This document shows, in pieces, positions 1-8,921 of a stretch of 64,000 bases of DNA. Made by a program: the position numbers and the translations under genes. The notes beneath the pieces were generated by a model. That model was given only the letters and a program-made list of their open reading frames with translations. It had not been told where the DNA came from and searched no databases. Position 1 is the first letter of the stretch. Each line of letters opens with the position of its first letter. Origin of the DNA: Methylomonas sp. (GTDB taxonomy: Bacteria; Pseudomonadota; Gammaproteobacteria; Methylococcales; Methylomonadaceae); contig NZ_JALOBS010000011.1 in NCBI RefSeq assembly GCF_023228165.1, positions 62,001 to 126,000 of the forward strand, read 5' to 3'.

Positions 1-1322
1 TGGTGCCGGAAATCAATGAATCAAACAAAACCGTGGTCATGACGTTTTTCGTCGATCCCGGCAAACGTGTATACGTGCGGCGGATTAATTTTAAAGGCAA
101 CACCAAAACCCGCGACGAAGTCATGCGCCGTGAAATGCGGCAGATGGAATCCAGTTGGGCATCCAGCAGTAAAATCGAGCGCTCCAAAACCCGTTTGGAT
201 CGCTTGGGTTACTTCGAAGAAGTGGGTGTGGAAACGCCGCCCGTGGTGGGTACCGCCGATCAGATCGACGTCAATTACTCGATCAAGGAAAAGGCCTCCG
301 GTAATTTACAGGCCGGTGTCGGTTATTCGCAGGTGCAGGGCGTCATCTTTAACGCTAACGTTTCGCAGGATAATATTTTCGGTACCGGTAAGCGGGTTAA
401 TTTTGCTTTTAATAACAGTAATATATTGACGCGCTATAACCTGGGTTTTCGCGATCCCTATTTCACCTTGGATGGCGTCAGCATGGGCTGGGATCTGGGC
501 TATACCTCGCGTAACGGTTATCAAGCCAATATCTCCCGCTACAACACCAACGTCGCCAACGCTGGGTTTAATTTCGGGATTCCGTTGAATGAGTTCGATC
601 AGCTGGGTTTCGATGTCGACTTTAAACAAACTGAAATTTCCGACACCAGCTTTTCGCCACAGGAAGTGGTCGATTTCATCAATAATAAAGGCGACAGTTT
701 TCTGACCTTGTCCGGCGGTTTAGGCTGGACCCATGACACCATGAATAGGGCGGTGTTTGCCACCGATGGCGGACAGCAGCGGGTGTCCGTACTCGCTACC
801 GTGCCGGGCAGTGATCTGCAATATTTTAAAGTCGGTTATAAGCAACAACATTATTTCCCTTTGTCCAGCGACTTTACCTTTCGGGTATTGGGCGAAGTGG
901 CCTATGGTGACGGTTACGGCAGCACCAATGAGTTGCCGTTCTTCGAAAATTATTTCGGCGGCGGTCCCGGTTCGGTGCGTGGTTTTAGACAGAATACTCT
1001 CGGTCCTAGGGATACACCGCAAGCGGGTAGCGGACAGATCGCCAGACCGTTTGGCGGTTCCTCAAAAATATACGGCTCGGCGGAATTGTTTTTCCCGGTG
1101 CCTTTTTTAAGCGATGTTAAGTCGGTTCGTATCGGCACCTTTATGGACGCGGGTACCGTCAGCAAGGGTTGGCAAATTAACGACATGCGCTACTCGGCCG
1201 GTTTATCCGGGGAATGGTTATCGCCGTTTGGAGCCATCTCAGTGAGTGTCGCTCAACCCTTTAATTCCACTAGTGCCGATAACGTGCAAAGCTTCCAGTT
1301 TAACTTTGGCTCAGGATTTTAG
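1..1322 (+). CDS. bamA: BamA, outer membrane protein assembly factor (C-terminal part, cut by window start)
   Basis: C-terminal 440 or so residues of BamA, the Omp85-family barrel that folds and inserts outer-membrane proteins as core of the BAM complex. The visible part starts in the last POTRA domain (the stretch with KRVYVRRINFKGN and RRLEMR-like helix), followed by a 16-strand beta-barrel. The Omp85 loop-6 signature VRGF is present (GGGPGSVRGFRQNTLGPRD), and the protein ends in a C-terminal aromatic (GSGF) as outer-membrane proteins do. Full-length BamA is about 750-800 residues, so roughly 40% lies upstream of the window; the first GTG in frame at position 3 is not a real start. It is followed at 88 bases by skp, the usual neighbour. 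Confidence 0.95.
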   Translation, partial: VPEINESNKTVVMTFFVDPGKRVYVRRINFKGNTKTRDEVMRREMRQMESSWASSSKIERSKTRLDRLGYFEEVGVETPPVVGTADQIDVNYSIKEKASGNLQAGVGYSQVQGVIFNANVSQDNIFGTGKRVNFAFNNSNILTRYNLGFRDPYFTLDGVSMGWDLGYTSRNGYQANISRYNTNVANAGFNFGIPLNEFDQLGFDVDFKQTEISDTSFSPQEVVDFINNKGDSFLTLSGGLGWTHDTMNRAVFATDGGQQRVSVLATVPGSDLQYFKVGYKQQHYFPLSSDFTFRVLGEVAYGDGYGSTNELPFFENYFGGGPGSVRGFRQNTLGPRDTPQAGSGQIARPFGGSSKIYGSAELFFPVPFLSDVKSVRIGTFMDAGTVSKGWQINDMRYSAGLSGEWLSPFGAISVSVAQPFNSTSADNVQSFQFNFGSGF

Positions 1323-1410
1323 TTTGGGCTACCCCGTTTATGCCTTATAATTTGGCGCAGTGTTTTGTTTTAAATCCCTCAAAAAATCTAACCCGGAGAT
1401 GGTTGTACTC

Positions 1411-1911
1411 ATGAAAAATAGAATTTCGTTGTTTTTAATGCTGATGTTGGTAGCCGGCGTGAGCCAAGCTGATCTTAAAATCGGTTTTGTCAACGTCGCC
1501 AAGGTATTGGAAAAGGCCCCACAAGCCGCTAAAGCTAAATCCCGGTTGGAAACAGAATTTAAACCACGTGATACGGCTTTGGTATCGCAACAGAAAGAAA
1601 TAAAAAGTCTGGAAGACCGTTTGAGCAGAGATGCGGCAGTCATGGGTGAAGAAGAGCGCCGCAGATTGGAAAAAGACATTGTCGACAAAAAAAGAGATGC
1701 CATGCGCGCCCAACAGGAGTTTAGCGAAGACTTTAATATGCGCAGAAATGAAGAGTTAGGCAATCTGCAAAAACGCATCGTTGAAGCGGTTAGAGCGTTG
1801 GCCAAGGAAGAGTCATTCGATTTGTTATTAACCGACGGCGTTATTTATGCAAACGATGATATCGATGTAACCAGCCGCGTTCAGCAAAAACTGGAAACAT
1901 TGTCCCAATAA
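1411..1911 (+). CDS. skp: Skp/OmpH family periplasmic chaperone
   Basis: Periplasmic holdase chaperone that carries unfolded outer-membrane proteins to BAM. I chose the ATG at 1411 because it gives a clean signal peptide (MKNRISLFLMLMLVAGVSQA, cleavage after QA) and has GGAG 12 bases upstream; the in-frame ATG at 1399 abuts that GGAG. The mature part begins DLKIGFVNVAKVLE, typical of OmpH, and continues as a long charged helical hairpin (about residues 45-130) expected to form the coiled-coil tentacles of the trimer. Length of 166 residues matches the family (E. coli 161). It lies between bamA and fabZ; the lpxD gene that normally follows skp is absent. Confidence 0.93.
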   Translation: MKNRISLFLMLMLVAGVSQADLKIGFVNVAKVLEKAPQAAKAKSRLETEFKPRDTALVSQQKEIKSLEDRLSRDAAVMGEEERRRLEKDIVDKKRDAMRAQQEFSEDFNMRRNEELGNLQKRIVEAVRALAKEESFDLLLTDGVIYANDDIDVTSRVQQKLETLSQ

Positions 1912-1983
1912 GTTTTATGCTTCGTTTTCAAACGATTCAAATTTGTCTGGATGTCAGCCCGCGGTTGACATCCTTCTCCTCGC

Positions 1984-2439
1984 ATGCGAACAAACATGAC
2001 TGTCAAACTCGATATATTACAAATTCAGGAATTACTCCCGCATCGTTATCCATTTCTGCTGGTTGACAAGGTGGTTGAGTGCGAGCCGGGCGTGCGTTTG
2101 CTAGGGGTCAAAAACGTTACTTTTAACGAACCTTTTTTTCAAGGACACTTCCCGAATTTGCCGATATTTCCGGGTGTATTGATTATGGAAGCATTGGCGC
2201 AAGCGACTGCACTGCTGACTTCCCAATCGGATGAATCGATCAGCCGGGGTACTGTGTATTATCTGGCCGGTATCGATAATGCCCGCTTCAAGCGTAAAGT
2301 GGTGCCGGGTGACCAGTTGATGCTGGATATCCGTTATGTAAAGCACAGGCGTAACATCTGGTCATTCGATTGCCGCGCGGAAGTGGAAGGCGAATTGGCG
2401 GCCAGCGCGCAAATCATGTGTGCCGCATCGGTAAATTAG
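1984..2439 (+). CDS. fabZ: 3-hydroxyacyl-[acyl-carrier-protein] dehydratase FabZ
   Basis: Dehydratase of type II fatty-acid synthesis, converting 3-hydroxyacyl-ACP to trans-2-enoyl-ACP; hot-dog fold. The family N-terminus LLPHRYPFLLVDKV is present and the catalytic His and Glu lie in GHFPNLPIFPGVLIMEALAQ (His of GHFP, Glu of MEAL). Length of 151 residues equals E. coli FabZ with the ATG at 1984; an alternative in-frame ATG at 1996 (MTVKLDIL) is also plausible and neither has a convincing Shine-Dalgarno site. The stop codon is directly followed by the ATG of lpxA, so the two are translationally coupled. Confidence 0.95.
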   Translation: MRTNMTVKLDILQIQELLPHRYPFLLVDKVVECEPGVRLLGVKNVTFNEPFFQGHFPNLPIFPGVLIMEALAQATALLTSQSDESISRGTVYYLAGIDNARFKRKVVPGDQLMLDIRYVKHRRNIWSFDCRAEVEGELAASAQIMCAASVN

Positions 2440-3210
2440 ATGATTGATCCACGCGCGGTAATTGATCCTAAAGCCGAACTGGCAGAAGATGTCAAAGTCG
2501 GCCCATTCTCTATTATCGGGCCGGAGGTGCAAATCGATGCCGGTACCGATATTGGGCCGCATGTGGTCATCAAAGGACCCACGTCGATCGGTAAAGATAA
2601 TCAGATTTATCAATTTACCTCCATCGGCGAAGATCCCCAGGACAAAAAATACGCCGACGAAGTCACCCGGTTGGAAATAGGCGACCGCAACGTCATCCGC
2701 GAATTTTGTACCATGCATCGCGGTACCTTGCAGGATCAGGGGTTGACCAAAATCGGCGATGACAATTTGTTCATGGCTTACACGCACGTTGCCCACGATT
2801 GTATGATAGGCGATTACGTGATCATGGCTAACGGTGCTTCGATCGCCGGACATGTGCATGTTGGGGATCATGCCATTTTGGGCGGCTTTACGCTGGTGCA
2901 TCAGTTTACCCAAATCGGCGAGTACAGCTTTTCCGCCATGGGCAGCGCCATTACCCAGGATATTCCGCCGTTTGTGATGGTAGGCGGCCGGCCGACCCGT
3001 CCGCACGGCATCAATTCGGTGGGCATGGAACGCAACGGCAAGTCGCCCGAGGTGATCCGGCAAATCCGTCAAGCCTATAAAATTCTATACAAAAACAACT
3101 TGCGTCTCGAGGACGCTATCGAAGAAATGGAAGGCATGGCCGGCGAAAGCAACGAGCTTTCCAATATGGTCAGTTTTCTGCGCAATGTTACCCGCGGCAT
3201 TCTTAGATAA
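2440..3210 (+). CDS. lpxA: acyl-ACP--UDP-N-acetylglucosamine O-acyltransferase LpxA
   Basis: First committed enzyme of lipid A synthesis; transfers a 3-hydroxyacyl chain from ACP to UDP-GlcNAc. The sequence is a run of left-handed beta-helix hexapeptides (for example IGPEVQIDAG, IGPHVVIKGP), with the characteristic HRGT segment and the catalytic-His region AYTHVAHDC, then the C-terminal helical domain from about residue 190 (RPHGINSVGMERNG). 256 residues, close to E. coli (262). It starts immediately after the fabZ stop and its last 26 bases overlap rnhB. lpxB, which normally comes next, is missing here. Confidence 0.95.
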   Translation: MIDPRAVIDPKAELAEDVKVGPFSIIGPEVQIDAGTDIGPHVVIKGPTSIGKDNQIYQFTSIGEDPQDKKYADEVTRLEIGDRNVIREFCTMHRGTLQDQGLTKIGDDNLFMAYTHVAHDCMIGDYVIMANGASIAGHVHVGDHAILGGFTLVHQFTQIGEYSFSAMGSAITQDIPPFVMVGGRPTRPHGINSVGMERNGKSPEVIRQIRQAYKILYKNNLRLEDAIEEMEGMAGESNELSNMVSFLRNVTRGILR

Positions 3211-3784
3211 TTCCTGTTTAATTGCCGGTCTTGATGAGGTGGGCCGCGGCTGCATAGTCGGGCCGGTCATCGCCGCGGCCGTGATACTGGATCCGGACAA
3301 ACCCATTTTAGGGCTGACGGATTCCAAAAAACTCACTGAAAAGAAACGTCGCGAGTTGGCTGTGCAAATCAAGGCCTCGGCCATTTGCTGGGCGGTGGGG
3401 CGGGCGGAAGCCAGTGAAATAGACAGCATCAATATTCTCCAAGCCACCCTGGTAGCCATGCAGCGTGCTTTCTCCATGTTGGAACCCAGTCCGGTGTTTG
3501 CCAAAGTGGACGGTAATCGCTTACCTAAACTGCCGTGTCCGGCACAAGCTATCGTGCAGGGCGACTTATTGGTCGCCGAAATTTCAGCCGCCTCCATAGT
3601 GGCCAAGGTGGCGCGGGATGAAGAAATGTCAGCGTTGGATCGGCTTTATCCGGGTTATCGTTTTTCCGTACACAAAGGCTATCCGACCCAGCAGCATTTA
3701 ACGGCTTTGCAACAACACGGTGTTACCCCGCAGCACCGGGCCAGCTTTGCGCCGGTTAAAAAAATCCTAAGGGGGTTGTCGTGA
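3185..3784 (+). CDS. rnhB: ribonuclease HII
   Basis: Removes ribonucleotides from RNA/DNA hybrids and initiates ribonucleotide excision repair. The family motif GLDEVGRGCIVGPV supplies the first two acidic catalytic residues (Asp17, Glu18), with further DEDD residues in AKVDGNRLP and the ASIVAKVARDEEM helix. 199 residues is standard. The start at 3185 lies inside the end of lpxA (26-base overlap), and the end overlaps the dnaE GTG start by four bases (GTGA), so lpxA-rnhB-dnaE are likely translationally coupled. Confidence 0.94.
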   Translation: MLPAAFLDNSCLIAGLDEVGRGCIVGPVIAAAVILDPDKPILGLTDSKKLTEKKRRELAVQIKASAICWAVGRAEASEIDSINILQATLVAMQRAFSMLEPSPVFAKVDGNRLPKLPCPAQAIVQGDLLVAEISAASIVAKVARDEEMSALDRLYPGYRFSVHKGYPTQQHLTALQQHGVTPQHRASFAPVKKILRGLS

Positions 3785-6700
3785 GCCCTCGCTTTATCCA
3801 TCTTAGAATACATACCGAATTTTCGCTGGTCGACGGTATCGTCAGAATTAAGCCCTTGGTCAAAAAACTGGTCGATTATGCTATGCCGGCAGCGGCCATA
3901 ACCGAACAAAGCAACCTATTTTCACTGGTTAAATTTTATAAAGCCGCCCAAGGGGCCGGCATCAAACCGTTGATAGGTGCGGATGTTTGGATTTTTAACC
4001 CCGACGAACCGGCCGCACCGCATAGACTGACTCTTTTGGCGCGCAACAAGCCCGGCTATGTCACATTGACCGAATTGATTTCGCAAGGCTATCAACACGG
4101 CCAGCATCAAGGCATTCCGATGCTGCAAAAAGACTGGCTGGAACAAAACCGCGAGGGGCTGATTGTACTATCGGGGGCCATGGACGGTGATATCGGTCAG
4201 GCGTTGCTGGCCGAAAATATTCAGCAGGCAAACCGTTGCGCCGAATATTGGCGGGATTTATTTCCCGATAGCTTTTATCTGGAAGTCCAAAGAATAGGCA
4301 AAGCGGAGGAAGAGCGTTACATCAAGCTGGCGGTTGAGCTGGCTACGGAACTTGATCTGCCGGTGGTGGCGACCAACGATGTGCGCTTTATCAGCAAAAC
4401 CGATTTTGATGCCCATGAAGTCAGGGTATGCATTCACCAAGGCCGGGTGTTGGACGACAGCCGCCGCCCAAAAAATTACACCAACCAGCAATATCTACGC
4501 ACGGCCGAAGAAATGGCCGAACTATTTGCCGACATTCCGGAAGCGTTGGAAAACAGTGTCGTCATCGCCCAACGCTGCAATGTCGAACTGACTTTGGGCG
4601 AAAACTACCTGCCCGACTTTCCGGTGCCCGAAGGGATGTCCCTGGATGATTTTTTTAAACAGGCCTCGCGGCAAGGTATGGAAGAACGCTTGCTGCAACA
4701 CGCCCCAGTAGGAAAGGGCAGTTTCGAGGAAAACCGCAAGGTTTACGATGAGCGTCTGGAAATCGAGCTGAACGTGATTGTGCAGATGGGGTTTCCCGGT
4801 TACTTCATGATCGTGGCGGACTTTATACAGTGGGCCAAGAATAATGCCATTCCGGTGGGACCGGGACGGGGTTCCGGCGCGGGTTCCCTGGTGGCTTACG
4901 CACTAAAGATTACCGACCTGGATCCGATTGAATTCGATCTGCTGTTCGAGCGGTTTTTGAATCCGGAGCGGGTCTCGATGCCCGACTTCGATATCGACTT
5001 TTGCATGGAACGCCGCGATGAGGTGATCGATTATGTGGCGCGCCACTACGGCCGCGATCACGTCTCGCAGATCATTACCTACGGTTCCATGGCGGCCAAG
5101 GCGGTGATTCGCGATGTCGGTCGGGTGATGGGGCACGCCTACGGTTTTGTCGACCGTCTGGCCAAGCTGATTCCGTTCGAGATTGGCATGACCCTGGAAA
5201 AGGCACTGCAGGAAAGTCAAGAACTCAAGGCCTTGTATGACGCGGAGGAGGAAGTCAAGGCCCTGATCGACATGGCGCGCTCGTTGGAAGGCATTTCCCG
5301 TAACGCCGGTAAACATGCCGGCGGGGTGGTGATTTCGCCGACCAAGCTGACTGATTTCGCGCCGCTGTATTGCGAGCAGGGCGGCGGTAACCTAGTCACT
5401 CAATTCGACAAAGACGACGTGGAAGCGGTCGGCTTGGTCAAGTTCGACTTTTTGGGTTTGCGGACCCTGACTATTATCGACTGGGCCTTGCAAACCATTA
5501 ATCGCCAACGCGCGCAACGCGGCGAACAACCGGTGGACATCAGCCAGATTCCGCGCGACGATCTAGCCAGTTACGAGTTGCTGAAAAATGCCCAAACCAC
5601 CGCCGTTTTCCAGTTGGAATCGCGCGGTATGAAGGAGTTAATCAAAAAGCTTAAGCCGGACTGTTTCGACGACATTATCGCGCTGGTGGCGTTGTTCCGG
5701 CCCGGTCCGCTGGAGTCGGGCATGGTTGACGATTACATCAACGTCAAGCATGGCGCCAAGGCCGAGTTTGCTCACCCATTGCTGGAGCCCATCCTCAGAC
5801 CGACCAACGGGGTAATTCTGTACCAGGAACAGGTAATGCAGATTGCCCGTGAATTGGCGATGTATACCCTGGGTGGCGCCGATATGCTTCGGCGGGCCAT
5901 GGGTAAGAAAAAGCCGGAGGAAATGGCCAAGGAACGGGAAAAATTCATGTCGGGTTCCGTGGCAAACCAAATCGACGAAGGTATCGCCACCTACGTATTC
6001 GACTTGATGGAGAAATTCGCCGGTTACGGTTTCAATAAATCGCATTCGGCTGCTTATGCCTTGGTGGCCTATCAAACCGCCTGGCTGAAAGCGCATTATC
6101 CGGCGGCCTTTATGGCGGCGGTGATGTCGTCGGATATGGACAACACCGACAAGGTGGTGGTGTTGATCGACGAGTGCCGGGAGATGAAGCTGGAGATATG
6201 TCCGCCGGACATCAATGTGTCCAATTATCAATTTACCGTCAACGACAACGGTCAAATCGTTTACGGCATCGGTGCCATCAAGGGGGTCGGCGAGAACGCC
6301 ATCGACGATTTAATTAAAGAGCGCAACGCCAATGGACCCTATGCCGGGCTATACGACCTGTGCAAGCGGGTGGATTTGCGCAAGGTAAACCGGCGGGTAT
6401 TGGAAGCGCTGATCAGGGCCGGAGCCTTGGATGCCATCGACCCCAATCGGGCCGCGCATTTGGCCGAATTAACCACCGCGTTGCGGGTGGCCGAGCAGCA
6501 TGGCAAGATGGCGCTGGCGGGCCAGAACGATTTATTCGGTTTGGACGCGGCCGAATCGGACGAAGGTGAAGCGGAAGCCTATGCCAATCTGGTCGAGCCC
6601 TGGACCGAAAAAGAAAAGCTGGAAGCGGAAAAACAGACCCTGGGCCTGTTTCTGACCGGCCATCCGATTGCGGAATATCTGCCGGAATTAAAACACATCA

Positions 6701-7272
6701 CCAACGGCAGCTTGGGCAACCTGGAAGCCGATGCCGGGCGCATCAAGGGCAAAATGGAAGCTCGAGTGGCAGGCTTGATCGTGGAAATGCGCACCCGGCA
6801 AACCAAGCAAGGCAAAATGATGGGTTTTGCCACACTTGACGACCGTACCGGCCGTTTGGAAGTGGCGGCATTTAGCGGTATTTACGATAAATACCGGGAT
6901 TTGCTGTCCAAGGACACTTTGTTGGTGGCGGAAGGTTCGTTAAGCATGGATGACTATACCAACAGTCTGCGCATGACAGCGGAAAAACTTTATAGCATGG
7001 AGGAAGCGCGGGAAATGTTTGCCCGCGGTATCGTATTGGGTTGGGATGCCTCGCAATGGTCGCGGTCGCGGGCATTTGTCGAGGAACTGAAACAAATATT
7101 AATGCCGTTCCGTGGCGGAGAATGTCCTGTCGCCATTGAATATATCGCTGCAACCGCCAAGTCAACCATACAACTGGGCGACGAATGGCGGGTGAGACCC
7201 AGTGACGAATTGCTGATACGTTTGCGACGGTTATTGTCGCTTGAGGCCGTGTCGGTCAAGTATAGAAATTGA
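3781..7272 (+). CDS. dnaE: DNA polymerase III subunit alpha
   Basis: Replicative polymerase catalytic subunit, 1163 residues (E. coli 1160). N-terminal PHP domain begins FIHLRIHTEFSLVDG; palm active-site aspartates are seen in MPDFDIDFCMERRDEV, and the conserved GPGRGSGAGSLVAYAL and AGKHAGGVVISP motifs flank it. A C-terminal OB-fold region is present (about residues 985-1065, VAGLIVEMRTRQTKQGKMM). Start is GTG, overlapping the rnhB stop by four bases. Unlike many gammaproteobacteria, accA does not follow; the next gene is convergent. Confidence 0.97.
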   Translation: MSPRFIHLRIHTEFSLVDGIVRIKPLVKKLVDYAMPAAAITEQSNLFSLVKFYKAAQGAGIKPLIGADVWIFNPDEPAAPHRLTLLARNKPGYVTLTELISQGYQHGQHQGIPMLQKDWLEQNREGLIVLSGAMDGDIGQALLAENIQQANRCAEYWRDLFPDSFYLEVQRIGKAEEERYIKLAVELATELDLPVVATNDVRFISKTDFDAHEVRVCIHQGRVLDDSRRPKNYTNQQYLRTAEEMAELFADIPEALENSVVIAQRCNVELTLGENYLPDFPVPEGMSLDDFFKQASRQGMEERLLQHAPVGKGSFEENRKVYDERLEIELNVIVQMGFPGYFMIVADFIQWAKNNAIPVGPGRGSGAGSLVAYALKITDLDPIEFDLLFERFLNPERVSMPDFDIDFCMERRDEVIDYVARHYGRDHVSQIITYGSMAAKAVIRDVGRVMGHAYGFVDRLAKLIPFEIGMTLEKALQESQELKALYDAEEEVKALIDMARSLEGISRNAGKHAGGVVISPTKLTDFAPLYCEQGGGNLVTQFDKDDVEAVGLVKFDFLGLRTLTIIDWALQTINRQRAQRGEQPVDISQIPRDDLASYELLKNAQTTAVFQLESRGMKELIKKLKPDCFDDIIALVALFRPGPLESGMVDDYINVKHGAKAEFAHPLLEPILRPTNGVILYQEQVMQIARELAMYTLGGADMLRRAMGKKKPEEMAKEREKFMSGSVANQIDEGIATYVFDLMEKFAGYGFNKSHSAAYALVAYQTAWLKAHYPAAFMAAVMSSDMDNTDKVVVLIDECREMKLEICPPDINVSNYQFTVNDNGQIVYGIGAIKGVGENAIDDLIKERNANGPYAGLYDLCKRVDLRKVNRRVLEALIRAGALDAIDPNRAAHLAELTTALRVAEQHGKMALAGQNDLFGLDAAESDEGEAEAYANLVEPWTEKEKLEAEKQTLGLFLTGHPIAEYLPELKHITNGSLGNLEADAGRIKGKMEARVAGLIVEMRTRQTKQGKMMGFATLDDRTGRLEVAAFSGIYDKYRDLLSKDTLLVAEGSLSMDDYTNSLRMTAEKLYSMEEAREMFARGIVLGWDASQWSRSRAFVEELKQILMPFRGGECPVAIEYIAATAKSTIQLGDEWRVRPSDELLIRLRRLLSLEAVSVKYRN

Positions 7273-7288
7273 TTCAGCCAGCAGCGGC

Positions 7289-7984
7289 CTAGCGCTGAGG
7301 GAAAGTCCATAAATAGGTGTCTTTGGGGAAACCGGCCGAGATGGCTTGTTGTTGCAGTTGTTTGGCGTCCTGAAGCGAAAGCTGCGCACCGATGACGACC
7401 GCATAATACGGATTACCGCCATAAGGCGCGTAGACGGCCGCTGGGAAGTTGCGGTAGTTACTGCGAATTTGCCTGGCCTGTTGCTCAGCTGCCTGCTGAG
7501 TTGCGTGCGAGCCAGCAATGACAAACCAGACATTCTTCGGCAAAGTGCCGAAAAAACCGCGATAAAACTGTTGTACGGAGGTTTCTTCAGGCATGGTAAA
7601 ACGTTTTAGGCTGTCAGTCGTATTGGTTTGTGCGTAAGCCTCTGAGAAGATGTGCCAGGAAACTTGCTGGTTTGGGGCGGTCGGCATGTCCGGCAGCGAA
7701 ACCCGGCCACCGTTCATGGCTGCTGTAATCAAGGCCGGCGCGGCAATACCGAGCTGGAAAAGCTTGATCGGGTCGCGCTCGCTACGATTGAGCCAGCCCA
7801 CCACGCCGCCAATGGCAAACAAGGCCAAAACCCGGATCAGATACGACAATATCGACAAAGCGGTGACGCTTAGCAGCAAAGTTTCCAGATCGATCACAAT
7901 CAAATTCAGTAACGTCGGCATGATGCCGCCCAAGCCTGCAAATAGAAAGCGTTGCCGGTCGCTTAGATCAAGATTGGTATTCAT
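7289..7984 (-). CDS. membrane protein with SPOR-like C-terminal domain
   Basis: 231 residues, function unknown. Two hydrophobic helices are visible near residues 14-35 and 42-66, followed by a proline/glutamine-rich linker and a C-terminal segment (about 150-231) with the look of a SPOR domain: NVWFVIAGSHATQQAAEQQA, then YYAVVIGAQLSLQDAKQLQ and the terminal DTYLWTFPQR. SPOR domains bind denuded peptidoglycan glycan strands, so a cell-wall-related role is an inference. The gene is convergent with dnaE (16 bases between stop codons), and its start sits 20 bases from the inverted repeat of the adjacent mobile element, which may have displaced its original promoter. The SPOR assignment rests on pattern alone. 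Confidence 0.6.
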   Translation of the reverse strand: MNTNLDLSDRQRFLFAGLGGIMPTLLNLIVIDLETLLLSVTALSILSYLIRVLALFAIGGVVGWLNRSERDPIKLFQLGIAAPALITAAMNGGRVSLPDMPTAPNQQVSWHIFSEAYAQTNTTDSLKRFTMPEETSVQQFYRGFFGTLPKNVWFVIAGSHATQQAAEQQARQIRSNYRNFPAAVYAPYGGNPYYAVVIGAQLSLQDAKQLQQQAISAGFPKDTYLWTFPQR

Positions 7985-8004
7985 GTCCGTCTCCCGATTA
8001 AGTA

Positions 8005-8025
8005 GGGTCAGAGTAAACTTAAATT
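8005..8025 (+). repeat. left inverted repeat of RAYT element
   Basis: 21 bases beginning GGGTCAGAGTAAACTT, exactly reverse-complementary to 8778-8798. It lies between the start of the SPOR-like gene (7984) and the stop of the transposase gene (8048). Confidence 0.9.
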
Positions 8026-8047
8026 ATTGATCTGCCTTTTCCTTCCG

Positions 8048-8731
8048 TCATCCAACAGGTCGGCCCATTTTTTTTGCGGCTATTTTCCGACCTGTCAAAC
8101 TTTCAACTTCCGATTCAAACCGCCGATTGCCAAGTACCATGCCTTTGTTTGTCGCATGCCGAATGTCTTCCAATAATTTTCCTTCGACATGATACTTGAA
8201 TAATTCGCGATAATTTGACTGTCTTTCCATGGGCTCACGGCCTAACGCAAGATATAAGGGGTGAGGCGTGCACAGCGCCGATGTTTTCCCCAATGCATTT
8301 ATCGGGTAGCTTGACCAAGCATAATCCGACGGTTGATCTACCATTCCCGCTCTGACCGGGTTCAACTCGATATAACGATAAAGTTGCAAAAGGTAATTTT
8401 CTTCCTGCACGACGCAGGATTTAAATCGGCCTTCCCAAAGTGTCCCGGTTCGCTTATAGCTCATATTGAAATATCGCACATACTGCCTGCCCAGCGATTG
8501 CATCATACGGCTGACCGCATTGTCGGCCCCCGGTGTGCATAACAAATGCACATGATTGGTCATCAATACCCACGCATGAATATCGACCCGATATTTGTTT
8601 GCATAGTCTTTCAACCAACTTGCATAAGCCGCAAAATCCTGCTCGCAGGCAAAGCACACCTGCCGGTTATTTCCGCGCTGGATCACATGCTGGGGAATTC
8701 CTACAGGGCACACTCGAGGTAATCTTGCCAT
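8048..8731 (-). CDS. REP-associated tyrosine transposase (Y1/HUH family)
   Basis: 227 residues. Single-strand DNA nuclease of the RAYT group, related to IS200/IS605 TnpA and implicated in spreading REP palindromes. The N-terminus MARLPRVCPVGIPQHVIQRG is characteristic, the HUH metal-binding pair is in TNHVHLLCTP, and the catalytic Tyr is expected in the helix around GRQYVRYFN. The stretch TGTLWEGRFKSCVV followed by YIELNPVRAGMV is a family hallmark. The reading frame is intact. The C-terminus extends into a positively charged tail (KIAAKKMGRPVG). The start ATG at 8731 lies 47 bases inside the right inverted repeat. Confidence 0.92.
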   Translation of the reverse strand: MARLPRVCPVGIPQHVIQRGNNRQVCFACEQDFAAYASWLKDYANKYRVDIHAWVLMTNHVHLLCTPGADNAVSRMMQSLGRQYVRYFNMSYKRTGTLWEGRFKSCVVQEENYLLQLYRYIELNPVRAGMVDQPSDYAWSSYPINALGKTSALCTPHPLYLALGREPMERQSNYRELFKYHVEGKLLEDIRHATNKGMVLGNRRFESEVESLTGRKIAAKKMGRPVG

Positions 8732-8777
8732 CTGTTCTGACTGAAGTTTATGGATGGAACAGTAACGGGATAGCAGG

Positions 8778-8798
8778 AATTTAAGTTTACTCTGACCC
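8778..8798 (-). repeat. right inverted repeat of RAYT element
   Basis: Exact reverse complement of 8005-8025 over 21 bases, ending TTTACTCTGACCC. It is upstream of the transposase start, so it could also be part of its promoter region. Confidence 0.9.
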
Positions 8799-8857
8799 CA
8801 GTTATTACTAATCTGAGTGGTCTTGCCATGGGTGGCAGTATAAGCTGTTATTGCTAT

Positions 8858-8875
8858 AATGCAAGACCTGACCCC
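8858..8875 (+). repeat. interspersed repeat AATGCAAGACCTGACCCC
   Basis: 18-base unit related to 9104-9121 (AATGTAAGGCCTGACCCC, two differences) and to the reverse complement of 11483-11500 (two differences). All share the GACCCC end with the RAYT inverted repeats, so they are probably fragments of the same REP-like family. Confidence 0.6.
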
Positions 8876-8921
8876 TTACCCTTCTGGTTTGAAGTGTCTC
8901 AATGGGTTAGTCTTGCGTGAG

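Larger units (their letters stand above)
8005..8798 (-). mobile_element. RAYT element bounded by perfect 21-bp inverted repeats
   Basis: A 794-base unit whose two ends, 8005-8025 and 8778-8798, are exact reverse complements over 21 bases (left end begins GGGTCAGAGTAAACTT). It contains a single gene for a Y1/HUH transposase. Classical IS200/IS605 elements have subterminal hairpins rather than long terminal inverted repeats, so this is either a RAYT flanked by two inverted REP-like units or a self-contained mobile unit. No target duplication is obvious outside the repeats. Confidence 0.75.

Noticed and set aside
5638..6255. 205-codon antisense frame opposite dnaE
   Set aside because: His-rich shadow translation of a conserved coding region; no motif.
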